A stretch of DNA of 64,000 nt from Toxotes chatareus (lineage: Eukaryota; Chordata; Actinopteri; Toxotidae). Each line of letters starts with the position of its first letter. Position 1 is the first letter of the stretch. This document shows positions 35,697-46,500 of this stretch, in pieces. The stretch spans positions 5,104,501 to 5,168,500 of the forward strand of contig CM028884.1 in assembly GCA_016801885.1 (NCBI GenBank), in the 5' to 3' direction. The translations under genes and the position numbers were made by a program. The notes below the pieces were generated by a model. That model worked only from the letters and a program-made list of their open reading frames with translations. It had not been told where the DNA came from and ran no database searches.

Positions 35697-36015
35697 CAGT
35701 GCTACATACGGTGGCCAACAACGACAAGTGTGCGACAATGGCCCAAAACATTTCCACTAGGAGAAACGTGCTGAAAATGCAGAAATGATCCCTACTGAAG
35801 AAACACACAAGCAAAAATACTAAACAAACACACCAACAGAAGCATGCTGCATAAGAAAAAACATGCTGCAGGAAACCAAAACAAATATACTAACTGCAAA
35901 CACGCTGCAAATACAGAAACAATGGAAAAACAGAAACACAGAAACCCCGAAAACAGATGCAAAGGAAAGAAACGCAGTATATCCAGTCAACACAACAGAG
36001 GTTGTGGAACTACTG
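35697..36015. mobile_element. short relative of the 13.2 kb hAT-like element
   Basis: Begins CAGTGCTACA and ends GGAACTACTG, so both ends start CAGT when read inward, as in the 13235-13859 element. The right ends agree closely, as both finish TACTG followed by AGCT. The interior is built of words such as CACGCTGCAAATACAGAAAC, shared with the larger element. Length about 319 bp, no coding capacity. No clear target duplication remains (TACATCAT versus AGCTTCAA). Confidence 0.55.
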
Positions 36016-37679
36016 AGCTTCAAACATATATTTTTATATATTCTCCCTTATTATAAATGAGGATTTACATCTGACATGCAAGTCAATACAGTTGTAAAAC
36101 TGGTATATATCCTGTTAGGTTACATTTTTTAATGGTCACCAAATTACTGAATGGCCCTTTAAGTGTGTTGCAACACAGGTGCAGTGCACTTACTTGTAGT
36201 TCAGTACAGCTTATTTCTATTTAACTTTATTGTAATTAAAGCGTATAATACAATAAAAAAAAAAAAGAAGTGAACTATATTCTGCTGATTAGCAGACAAA
36301 TAAAACGGCACCTATTTATTATACATTTCTTGTAGTTGAACCACTACTGTGTGCAAAAATATCCTGAAAACACTCATGAAACTCCCTGGAAGTGAACATC
36401 AGTGGAAAAAGTCTCTAACAGGTATTAACACTGACAGGAAGTAACCCTGGAGGAATCTATCTCTGAACTCAGCCCCCAGCCACAATCTAATTAAAACAAA
36501 TCTAAACAGCCAGCTACACGGGTTTATTGTAGAGTTTTAACAGGCGTACGTTCCTCATCTGTTCTCGCAGCACCAAGCGTTTACAGCACAAAAGAAACAA
36601 CAAGGTGGCATGCAGCATGGTGTCCCTTGTTGTCTTCTGTGCAAAGCCTGGAGACAGCTTGAAGCTTTACTTCATCTTGTTTCTGTAATCTCTGTCAGTG
36701 GGGACTCTCATCTGGTGCGGGGCAGTGAGCAAGAGGGTGCAACCCAAACAGTCTCTAAAAATGGCTCCTTCTCTATTTATCTGTTGCTGGATAAAAGAAC
36801 GAAGATGAACAGCTAAAATTCGGATATCGTGTTGATAATTTGTATTTCACAAGTTTCTGTAAAATATAAGAAATAATTATGTTATCTCATCATAAAGGGT
36901 TCAGGTGGTGACTTGACTCTAAAGTAGCCTATGGAAAATAACATAAACCAAAGTTGTTTTACTTATCTGATCTTTATCATTATCCAGGACACTGTAACTT
37001 GAAAAAGCACAAGCAAATATTAAACAAAATGAATTTAAAAAAACATATACGTCACAAGCACAATGGCAACTGAGAAACGCATTCATCATATGGCAACATT
37101 AAGGCCTCATTCAGATGGTAATTTGTTGCCTTTTCATTGCCTGACTAAAGACAGAGAATGTGCTGCTGATATCATTCTCTTGAGCCAAATCAAATGTTGG
37201 ACAGACACGACGTACAAGACCATTTATGACAGGCCTGCTGAAGAACTGAGACTTTTTATTTTTAATGGTATTATTATGACTTTACGTTGTTATTACTACA
37301 TACCAAAGTATTCCGTTTTTACAAAAAACTTCTTGTTGGAACAACACACCACTTTCTTGTTGTATCACATTACTGCCATTAAGATATCATGTCAAACAAA
37401 AAGAGTTTCACGAACAACAGATGTATTCCATTGGATAAAGAAAATTTTCTGACTCTAACATGGTAATCTGATATGTCAGAAGTAAACTTCCATATGTTCT
37501 TTAAAGAAAACAGGTCTTTATACCCTACATCAGACTCTATCTCTGTTACATGGTAATCACAGTTTTTTTAAATTAAAAGTTTGATCTGATAGTCAGAGGG
37601 AGAGAATCAAAAGTCCTAAACCAAGGTGTTTGATTATAGAAGGGTCAAAATGATTAGAATCTATCTTCTGGAGACAATG
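36016..37679. other. non-coding stretch
   Basis: No gene. Contains a 14-bp palindrome at 36164-36177 and an A-run near 36256. The 129-codon frame at 37063-37452 has no domain and sits in AT-rich sequence. Confidence 0.55.
36164..36177. other. 14-bp perfect palindrome TGTGTTGCAACACA
   Basis: Perfect dyad TGTGTTG/CAACACA with no loop. Isolated, no repeat or motif context recognised. Confidence 0.7.
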
Positions 37680-37830
37680 AAAGTGTGCACAAATTTCCAC
37701 AGCCATCCATCCCATGGTTGTCAAGATGTTTCAACAAAGAACTACAAATTCACCCTCATGATGATACTGGAGGAAAAGTCAGAGGATCACCAAGATCCAA
37801 TTATACATACTGTTGGATGTGGTACTGGAT
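37680..37830 (+). repeat. second copy of the 6 kb teleost repeat
   Basis: CAAATTTCCACAGCCATCCA (from 37691) corresponds to the CCAAATTTCATGGCAAT segment of the 6.05-6.61 kb copy. GGAGGAAAAGTCAGAGGATCA-type sequence (37769-37789) matches 6445-6465 at about 17 of 21. The two words come in opposite order here, as expected because the family repeats them alternately. Confidence 0.55.
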
Positions 37831-40800
37831 ACGTTATTTGCCGTTATTTGATAAATACAATGAAATATAAATAACCTACAGTATTTATCCTCAGAGGGGC
37901 ACAGTATGCAGATGGGAATGGAGGTCTACATTGCTGGTAGGGGTCAGGACACTGGACTTTGGTGATGATGACTTTGGTGAAGGGTACAGTTATAAAGTTA
38001 TACTGTATGTTATGACATGTTTCCTGTACAAACAGTAATTTAGTATGGAAATATGTCATGATAACATGAAAATGTTATATTTCAGTAACAAAATTTATCA
38101 TTAAAATGCTAAAACATTTTCACATTATACAAAGAAACAGAGTTATTTAGTCCCTGAAAGGTTTTCAACAAGCCTTTTTTTATCAGAGCACAGCGTTTCT
38201 GCTGAATCCTTGTCAGTGCACAATGCTTCACTGTCAGGCTATGCTGGTGCTTTTAAACAGAGAGCACACAGCAGGGACACAATCTTCATTTTGACTAGTT
38301 CAACAGTTATGATTTGCTGCTCAGAGCCAAAAAAAAGGGTTAAGTGTGTTTCGATTGCACACAGTTAAATGATGTACAGACCGCAAGTATAAAAGCAGCA
38401 GCAGGATTTTTCAGTCATTCTGGTCTTCCTCAGGCACCATCAGACGAAACATGGTACTGGTGCTTCTGTACTTAAAGTCAACATGTTAAGAGCAGAGACA
38501 AACACCTGTTTGTTTTTGCTTCACAGTGCACTCAGATTTTTGTGTGTGCGTGTGTGTGTGTGTGTCTACTCTGTCTCCCCTCTGTAGCCTCCTGAAAGCA
38601 TTTTTTTTTCTTTTGCAGAGTGAATGGTAGCCCTGCTGAACTAGCCGAACTGACATTTTCACGCTGTGTTTTTGTCATAAGCTATATGTCAGAACTCAGC
38701 ATAACCTACTCCATATGAGTAAAACCAAAGTAAAATGGTCCTTTAAAGCAGAATGCTTGTGTGTAAGACTTCCAAGTTGTGCCAATTCCCTTAACCCACA
38801 AGATAATGCACAAACAGACAAATAAACACCTAAAGAAGGCCGGGCAGATTTATCAACAGACATTAGATAATCACATGTCAGCAGCATAGAAATGCCAAAG
38901 TTATGTTGATAGTCCACCAGACCAGTTCCCATTCAGGTCACTTAAGTGTTAATGAAAAATGAAATAGACTATCAACCAATATATAATTATCAGATTTTTA
39001 AAACTCTCAAATATCAAAATCAGAATTGACTTCAAAAAATCAGTATGGATCAGGCTATAACTGAAATTAAAGTGCCAGAATGAAATATTTTAAACTGCAA
39101 TTTATGATCAAAATGAAATGAAAGAACGACAAACTTATAGAACCACATAATCATATCACTAATGTGTTAGCATACAGCTTCTACTACCATTCGATAGACG
39201 CAGAGCAACATCATCATCCCATTGCTTTCATGTTTCTGGCCATCTGCTGAATGTAACTTCAAGGTTCACTAGTGCATTGTGGTCTTTTTGACTTTTTTTT
39301 CGCAGCCATGTGTTTAATTATTCTGTCTGCCATGTCATGTACTTGAGAACATCTGCCAATGATTTTATATGAAGAGTTGGTGAGAGCCATGAGACTCAAA
39401 CATACCAGAAAACCAAAAATAGTTAACCAAAACAAAAGCTGCACCAAATTGCAGTTGTGTGGTAAATTCCTGGGGTCCTATGCTTCTTTTGCAGTATTAA
39501 ACTATCCCCCCTTGGCATTAAACAAAGTCATCTGATCCAGTGATCTGTCTGAAAGATTTCACTGAGCTTTCACCACATTATAACATTTTATGGCCAATAT
39601 CTGACCTTGGTAGCTCAAGTTTTAATGATGTGTTTCCCTCCGCCATCTTCCAATGTCTAGGCTTAAACAAAGGTAGTAATTGGTATCATTATATCATTAT
39701 ATAATGTATCACAGCATTGGGGGACAAATTACAACATGTGAGAGAATGTAGGACATTATCTGTTTCAAATTTAATCACAATTTCCTCCAGTGCTAATTAT
39801 TTTTTTTCTTTGTTTGTTGTCTTAACTTTTCCTTGTTGCTCGTAGCCTATTTGCATCTCATTTCTCACTCTTTCTGTCCATCTTGGTCACAACACTTTCA
39901 AGGCACATTAAAGGAGAGCTTAATGCACCCATGTGAACCCATAAATTAACACATTATAGATATTTCTAACATTCTTTGGGTATGTTAAAGTTTTGCCTCA
40001 TTTCCCTGGGTGTATTTTTTCCCCCTTCGTCTCTTTTGCATTCTGACATATGACTTATGCCAAATGTTCTCCTCTTGGAACAAATTCCTAGATAGGAAGA
40101 GAGCAGCTTGGCCTGCAAGATTGAAGAGGAGGGGGATTATACCAAGTGATCCAAAAGTCCGTGTCTTCTTATCATGGCTTAATAGTTTAATGGAAAAAAA
40201 AAACTGCAGACTACTCGTCCCAAGTGGCACAGTTAATGTGTCACAGTGGTAAACTGCACTCTTCCTGCAGGGACGAGCATTCCAGGCTTACTTGGCTCTG
40301 TCCTACTGACAATGGACACTGCAACATTTACAACATGTGAAGTGGAGAAATGTATCGACAAAACTAAAAAGATTTTTTTTTTAAATGGATGTTTAGCATA
40401 ATTATTTCCATCCCCATTTCCATCTGTTGTGTACTTCCCTGGACTGGCATGTGGGGAGCAGAAGAGTGACAGTGGGTGTCAAACAGTTCAATCAGTGGAG
40501 CAAAATGCTGCTACAACAACAGCATTTGGTGCCACAGAACTCTTATCATTGCTGACCTGTTAAACATCTGCTGTGTCCTTGCAATCACTGATAATTTTCA
40601 GCCTAAAAATGTAAATCACAGAATGTTTTCACCATTAAATGTCAGCTTTCTAAATAATGTACATCAGCAATAGTGTCATTACATTTTATGCCAGTGATAA
40701 ACTGATGCTGTCCGTCTTTAGCACATTTTACACCTTTTTATTTATTTAATTTTTTTGGGTAGTAATTAGACATCAAGAATTATTAGAATATACCCACAAG

Positions 40801-41759
40801 ACAGAATGAAAATGTCGAGAATGCTGCAACTCATTAACAGTATTCTTCAGGGGGAACAAGCTTTGATTAGATTGTTCATTCCTTCAAGGCAAATCCAGTT
40901 GAACAAAGGCTTTCTGGTATGTCTATGAATCTTTAAATTTCACACTCTCATATTTTCCACATTAAAACACATGGATGCAGCCTGGTGTTCTTCTGATGCA
41001 CAATTACCGTGGTACCCACAGAAGGATTTCATATCTAACTGCTTTAGATTTTCTATAATAACTCTATTTGAACACTAGTTACGCTGAAAAAAAATTTAAA
41101 CAACCTTTGGTTCAATGTACGAACTGATGGTCCTCTTGCAGGCTTACTGAGAACATATGACTTGGCAAATTAAACGTGGAATCTGGTGTGATTGGACAAG
41201 GAATAATGTTACATTCTGTTTACAGAGCAAAACTGGGATGAGCAGATGACAGAAGAACGAGACAATTATAAGAGACTGGTGTTTTGACAATGTAAATTAA
41301 CAAATGTAACTTCATAATTAGATGGATAGATGGTTGCAGAGCCAGTCAAAGATTAATAGCTCTGGTGGATTGTAGAAAGTACAGGATTCAGCTCTACCTG
41401 GTGCAATTATGTTTAGAGTCGTTGTTAATTGATGTCATGTAGAGAAAAAAAAAACAATACCGTGCAAGGCACCACTGCCAGGTTTAACAGAAAATACATT
41501 CCTCTCACTGGGAACTGTGAGGCCTTATTGTGACCCATTTAAAACTTTTCTTATACTCTCTATCAGGTCTACTTCATTGTCATTCATCAGCAGGCCCTGT
41601 TCTTGTCTTGTACGTCCGGGCAAATCTTTCATTTTCCTCAGCCCTTTCTTTCATGGGGAAGGTAATTCCATTTGGGAAGTGCATACTGTTGAGGAAAATC
41701 CTCATCCTTCAGTTCAGCCAGTGAGCAATGAGCAAAGTGATACCTGGGCCATGAATACA
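37831..41759. other. long non-coding stretch
   Basis: No gene. Contains (TG)n at 38541-38565 and a splice-acceptor-like CTTTTGCAG at 38611-38619 that is not followed by a usable exon. AT-rich DNA at 39670-39720 and 40730-40760. No repeat family recognised. Confidence 0.55.
38541..38565. repeat. (TG)n microsatellite
   Basis: About twelve TG units with one CG interruption. Confidence 0.95.
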
Positions 41760-42010
41760 AAATGATGGGTAATTAAGGGGTACCTGAGGAATATTACCTT
41801 GGCTGGCTCACCTGAGGAGAGGTCCAGGCTCCTGTCCATTAGACTGGAGTGGCACAAATGGAGGAACGGGAGAGATTGAGTCAGAGAGCAAACCAGAAGG
41901 AGGCAGGCGTGAGTGATGGCTGCTCTCTGAATCAGTCATTTGGGTTGAGAATCTGACGTTTGATTAAGTCTGACCTAGATATCACAGACAAGAAGTCATG
42001 GCCTCTTACG
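41760..42010. promoter_or_regulatory. candidate enhancer block
   Basis: GGTAATTAAGGGG (TAATTA at 41770-41775), CTGTCCATTAGACTGG near 41835, TGAATCAGTCATTTGGG near 41928 and TTTGATTAAGTCTGACC near 41960, in non-repetitive sequence. Regulatory role inferred. Confidence 0.28.
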
Positions 42011-44129
42011 TGCACTTCAGTGGAGAGTCAGACTTTTGAGCTGTATGAGTTTGAAAATATTCAAACTGAATAAGGCTGCTGTCCAAGTTCAGGACTGTGT
42101 GTCTGCTCTGTCTGTCGAGGTAATATTGTGATCACTGTGCTGTAGTAAAAACAAGGAATAGATGCAGTGTGAAGATGAACTGAACTCTTTCTCTCAAGCT
42201 TTATGGACATAGTGTATCTATGATCTGACCTCAACCTTTTCAAAGAAATTTATGTAATTTATCTTTACTCCTGTGCCTCGTTTGTCCTAGAAATCATATT
42301 TACATCGTACTAAAATGAGAGAAATGCAATGCAGATACATTTCTTTTTATTATGAACATAATAAGGAAACATTTAAATGAACATATTTAATGAGTCACAA
42401 ACAAATCAGGAGAATGTTCATTGACAACTAAATAATTGAAAACTAAATGATTATTTAACTAATGACGATCATTTAAGGTCAGAAAAAACACAATATTTGA
42501 TTCATTGTATTTAAACATAATTTCTCGGAGGCTGTGTTGGTTTGTAAACTTATGCAACCCATTCTTCTCCTGCTAGGCAGGTTAGCTACGTTCCCCAAAG
42601 TCAATCACTACAAAGAAATTCACAAACTAAAAAGAAAAATATCCAAGTACCACAGATCCAATGCTGTGAGAAATCTTTTCCATTGCATTTGTAGCCTCCA
42701 TAACAGAGGACATATCATACATTGGTTAACACCAAAATGAACGGTGAAGTTAACACCAGAAGCAGTCTACTCGAAACAAGTAATGCTAATATGAGCTGCT
42801 AATATGAGCTGCTAACACTGCTTCAAAGGCACACTGTTCCCGATATGCTACCTTGCAAAGGCAATAACTAAACCAAAAGCTGTTTTATTCTAAGAACTGC
42901 AAAATTCTGTAAAAATGAACAGCATTTCAGTGAAGAACAAAGCCTGCTTGGGAACTGACCAAAAGAGATGGTATACATGTACATTTGACAAAAAGTCAGT
43001 TTTTCATCCAAATGTGGTACAAAACATGGAAAACGTGATAGAGATATGGTATTTATGTTTGTTTCATGTATTAGTTTGAGTATGGTGACACTTTCCTTGT
43101 CAGTCCACATAGGTCTGATATTTGGAAGCTTCCATGTACGTCACGATTTATTCGTCTCCATTTTTTGTCTGTCTCCACTGCACTCTATCACATTTTGCTT
43201 TTATCAGTACACCGTCTTTTCCACCACAGTCCAGCACTCAGCTTTCCAGTATTTTTTCCATGCACAAATTGAATATGTGCATTAAAAGCAGGTGGATGGA
43301 AAACACAGCTATTGTTGTGTAGAGTTAGAATTAGTTTTCTGCGACAAGTCATGATTATATATTGGAAATATAAATTGAGACAATGTGAGAGATAATATAT
43401 AATAATTTAGTTCCAGTCAGCTGTAACTGAAAAAGATCAAACTGTGTCACATCAAAATTGATTTATTATTAAACTGCAGATGAACTGAGTGGGGCATTGC
43501 TTTTGTATTAGACGTGACAATTTTAGCAAAATATCTTTAAGTCAGATCAAACCCACCAATGTGTCTAGTGTTGCATCTTGCATTTTCAGTGATGGGACTG
43601 TGATCACGTCATTGAGCACTGGCGGTAAATTATTCCTGTCCTTAAGTTTTCCTGTCCTTAATATATTTTTTATTCAATCAATCCAAGAAAAATAATATTT
43701 CCAAGTTTTCCATATTGTGCTACTTTCAGTGGGCTACACTAAGACAGCCTGATGATTTGCAAGTGCAGCACTAATACAGGGCGCTGAGGCCAGACCTTCC
43801 TTTTTATCTACACCAAATTCTCCATGTCTGTGTGGTAGCCCTGTCCGAAAAGTCCAGGTAACAAATCACAAAGAGCCTCCTGGGAGTATGCCCATTGACT
43901 TTTTGAGGCGTCTCACTGATATAACCTTGACATTAATGGGAGGTTTTCACATTCTCAATTCTTATGGTGCTCACCATAATCTGTTACAGAGGTGGCTGAG
44001 TTCCCTCCTGGGCCCCACTGAAGTTTGAACCCGAGCAATAACCTTTCCTGTACGGGTTAGAGGGATGGAGCCGTCCATCCTTCTCACAATCCTCTCTATG
44101 TTTACCAAACCCTCTTCACCCTTCACAGA
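42011..44129. other. non-coding stretch
   Basis: No gene. A 13-bp tandem lies at 42785-42817. The segment 43790-44120 is moderately GC-rich with a few CpGs and may belong to the adjacent enhancer-like block. Short frames only. Confidence 0.55.
42785..42817. repeat. 13-bp tandem repeat, about 2.5 copies
   Basis: GCTAATATGAGCT (42785-42797) repeats at 42798-42810, then GCTAACA begins a third unit. Confidence 0.85.
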
Positions 44130-44421
44130 GCCCACATTTGCCAGCCCTCCAGAGAGCAAGACACCAATTACTCCATGTGTATCTTGATTGAATAATAGGA
44201 CTTTTAATTGTCTTGTCTTTCACAATTACGTCAAAGCCGTAACCTTTAATTAAGTGTCTGCCAATTATTTTATTCCCTTTTTTGTTGGAGTGGATGAAAG
44301 TAATTACTGTCACCTTGCAAAGTATGAGAAGTAATTAATCCTTTTTGATTTTACTAAATCCCATTTTTTTGGTCATTAGTTGGCCTTTTAATCCTGGAAA
44401 GATTATGAAGCCAGTTAATTA
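44130..44421. promoter_or_regulatory. candidate enhancer: dense homeodomain-site cluster
   Basis: Eight TAATTA-class sites in about 260 bp: CAATTA 44165, TTAATTG 44204, CAATTA 44223, TTAATTAA 44246, CAATTA 44262, TAATTA 44301, TAATTA 44332 and TTAATTA 44415. My rough base-composition estimate expects fewer than one. The spacing is irregular and the block is not a simple repeat, unlike ordinary AT-rich DNA. This is the strongest enhancer-like block in the window. LHX, PAX/PRD or HOX-type binding is inferred, and the target gene is unknown. Confidence 0.45.
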
Positions 44422-46049
44422 TAGAAAATGGAAGTACCTACTTGTTGTTTGTGCAGCATCAGCACAAGTTTTCTTTTTTTTTTTTTTAAAAAAACATGTA
44501 CCACCTCAAACAGAAAACTGATCCAAGTTCCAAGTGATGAGCAAAATGCTGCAATATTTGATTTTCTGTCAGCCATAGTCATACAGCTGTCATACAAAAT
44601 TAAAAGCACAGAGATACTGTAGCTTTGTCCTATTTGATTATTAAGATGAAATTCCAATGTCAGCTTGAAATTTATGAGTAAACATTCCACCAATTTTACA
44701 CAGGAAGTTTAGTTTTCATGAGGAGAACTACTCAGCCAGTAAAAGCAGTTAATATAATGTTGTCTGTGGCTCTAGAGGAACTTTCCACAGACTGAAAAAA
44801 TTAAGCCTGATGATGGTAACGATGTTGTCTCAGATAGAGCTTAAGACTCCAGATTTCTAACTGCATACCTGTGCTATCAAGTGGAGGGTTGAAAGACACT
44901 AATGAAAGACACTATCCAGCTGCACTAGTGCAGGATTCATTGTTTTTGGAGCTAAAGCCACAGCAAGACCTAAACGTCAAGACATTTCAGTCTCTGCCGA
45001 TCTGAGTCTGAGTCTGACCATTCCTGTTTTATGTGATCCATCCAGAAAAAGCTGGAGTCATGTGTGCATAGTATCAAAGACATGCCCGGAAAAAATCATC
45101 CTCACAGAGGCACAAACAAAATGTAGCAATGGACACTGTTGTGTCTGGGCACATGGACTGCATGCTGGACCGAGTGCAGTGTGTGTCCTCTTTCAAAACC
45201 ATTTATCAGACAAGGCCAGGTGGGTTGTGGACCCAGAATGTGGGCCATTGTTGTAGGCCACAGAAAACCTTGGATGTCTGGGGGATGCCCCCCCTTCCAC
45301 AGCCCACAAGCTCTGTGTGGTTGCTATGTGAAGGCTCCAGCCCAGACCCAAACATGCATATTGTGCAGGTCTGAAAGGACCATATAATCCATCCCCATAC
45401 GTGCCAACACCCCCCTCTAACCTCTATTCAACCCTCGCTGTGTTTGCATCTCTCCAGAGTGGCTTTAACACAGTGCAGTGCCATGCTGCTTCACACAAGT
45501 TAAAATGTGATGGAGAGCTGTCACTGTCCTCCTCTGTGGTCAAAACATGTGCTTCCCCACATGCATCTGGTTTGTTATCTCATCCAGAGAGCGTACAGAC
45601 AGTCAGTCTCTCTGTTGGTACGGAGGACGCTGCTTTTTTATCATTTCACTTGCAAAAATAGAATACAAGCAAAAAGGACCAGAGTAGCCTATAAACCTGC
45701 AGTCTTGGCTTTAAAAAAAAAATACAGTCATTGACATTGAGATTCAGGTTCTGTCTCCCCAACCAACAGTTGGCGGTTCCCCCATAAAATGGAAGTAGTA
45801 TTTATGTTGTGTTTTTTAGCCCCCTCTCTCATTCACTCCCCTCCCTGTCACTCCAGCCGCCTGGCTTTCTCTGTGATGAATCTCAATTATGCCAAGGTCA
45901 CCTTTCATTGCAGTGATCTCTCTGCCGCTTTATTGGAACTGGCAGTACTTCCACACTATCATGGCCATGCTTATTGACAGCCACTTCCTCCTCCAAAACA
46001 AAACCAGCAGAAAAAAAAATAACGAAAAAGAAAATTGTTGAAAAGTTAC
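44422..46049. other. non-coding stretch
   Basis: T/A runs at 44469-44495. A GC-richer patch at 45100-45390 has open frames in two registers (about 80 codons each) and a donor-like CCAG/GTGGGT near 45219, but no acceptor or domain. No gene called. Confidence 0.5.
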
Positions 46050-46500
46050 ATCATCTCTAATTTTGGCGGGCGGATCTTGGCAAGTCTTCTTCAGGCTCTG
46101 CCTAGTGGTCTTTAATCATTCTCTCTTTGTGCTATCCAGAAAGTGGGTGGAGGTGTACGGGGGGCAAATTATTCATATGTCGGTTTTACCACTGTAATTG
46201 CTTTCACATAAACAGGACGCACTAAATTGTTCTGTTGAATGCATGCTGTGAAGAGACCCTTGTCAATCAACCCTGTGTAAATACCAAGCATTTTTATTTA
46301 AAATTTACTGCAGCCAGTATCTTGGATTTGGAGTACGGGGTCTACCATCTCCAAAGCTCATCTTCTTTTTGGAACTGGTGAGCTCCTGTCAAAATTACGG
46401 TGATGTATTGTTTCCCGCTGTAACCATGGCTACTGTGTGATGTCTCTCGTGAGGTCACGTTCTCATCTTGAATGGGGAAATGAACGACATTAAGAGGCAC
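46050..46500. promoter_or_regulatory. candidate enhancer with PBX/PREP-like and FOX-like sites
   Basis: GCAAATTATTCATATG near 46166, GTAATTGC near 46194, TGTCAATCA at 46261-46269 (minus strand TGATTGACA, the PBX-PREP core), GTAAATA at 46277-46283 (FOX-like) and GTAACCATGGCTAC near 46421 (RFX-like half palindrome). Non-repetitive. Function inferred. Confidence 0.36.

Noticed and set aside
37063..37452. 129-codon open frame
   Set aside because: No recognisable domain, AT-rich codons, no exon signals.
38611..38619. Acceptor-like CTTTTGCAG
   Set aside because: Followed within a few bases by GTAGCC with no meaningful exon.
45129..45225. Open segment ending in donor-like CCAG/GTGGGT
   Set aside because: No acceptor upstream, no known peptide, and two registers are open equally.
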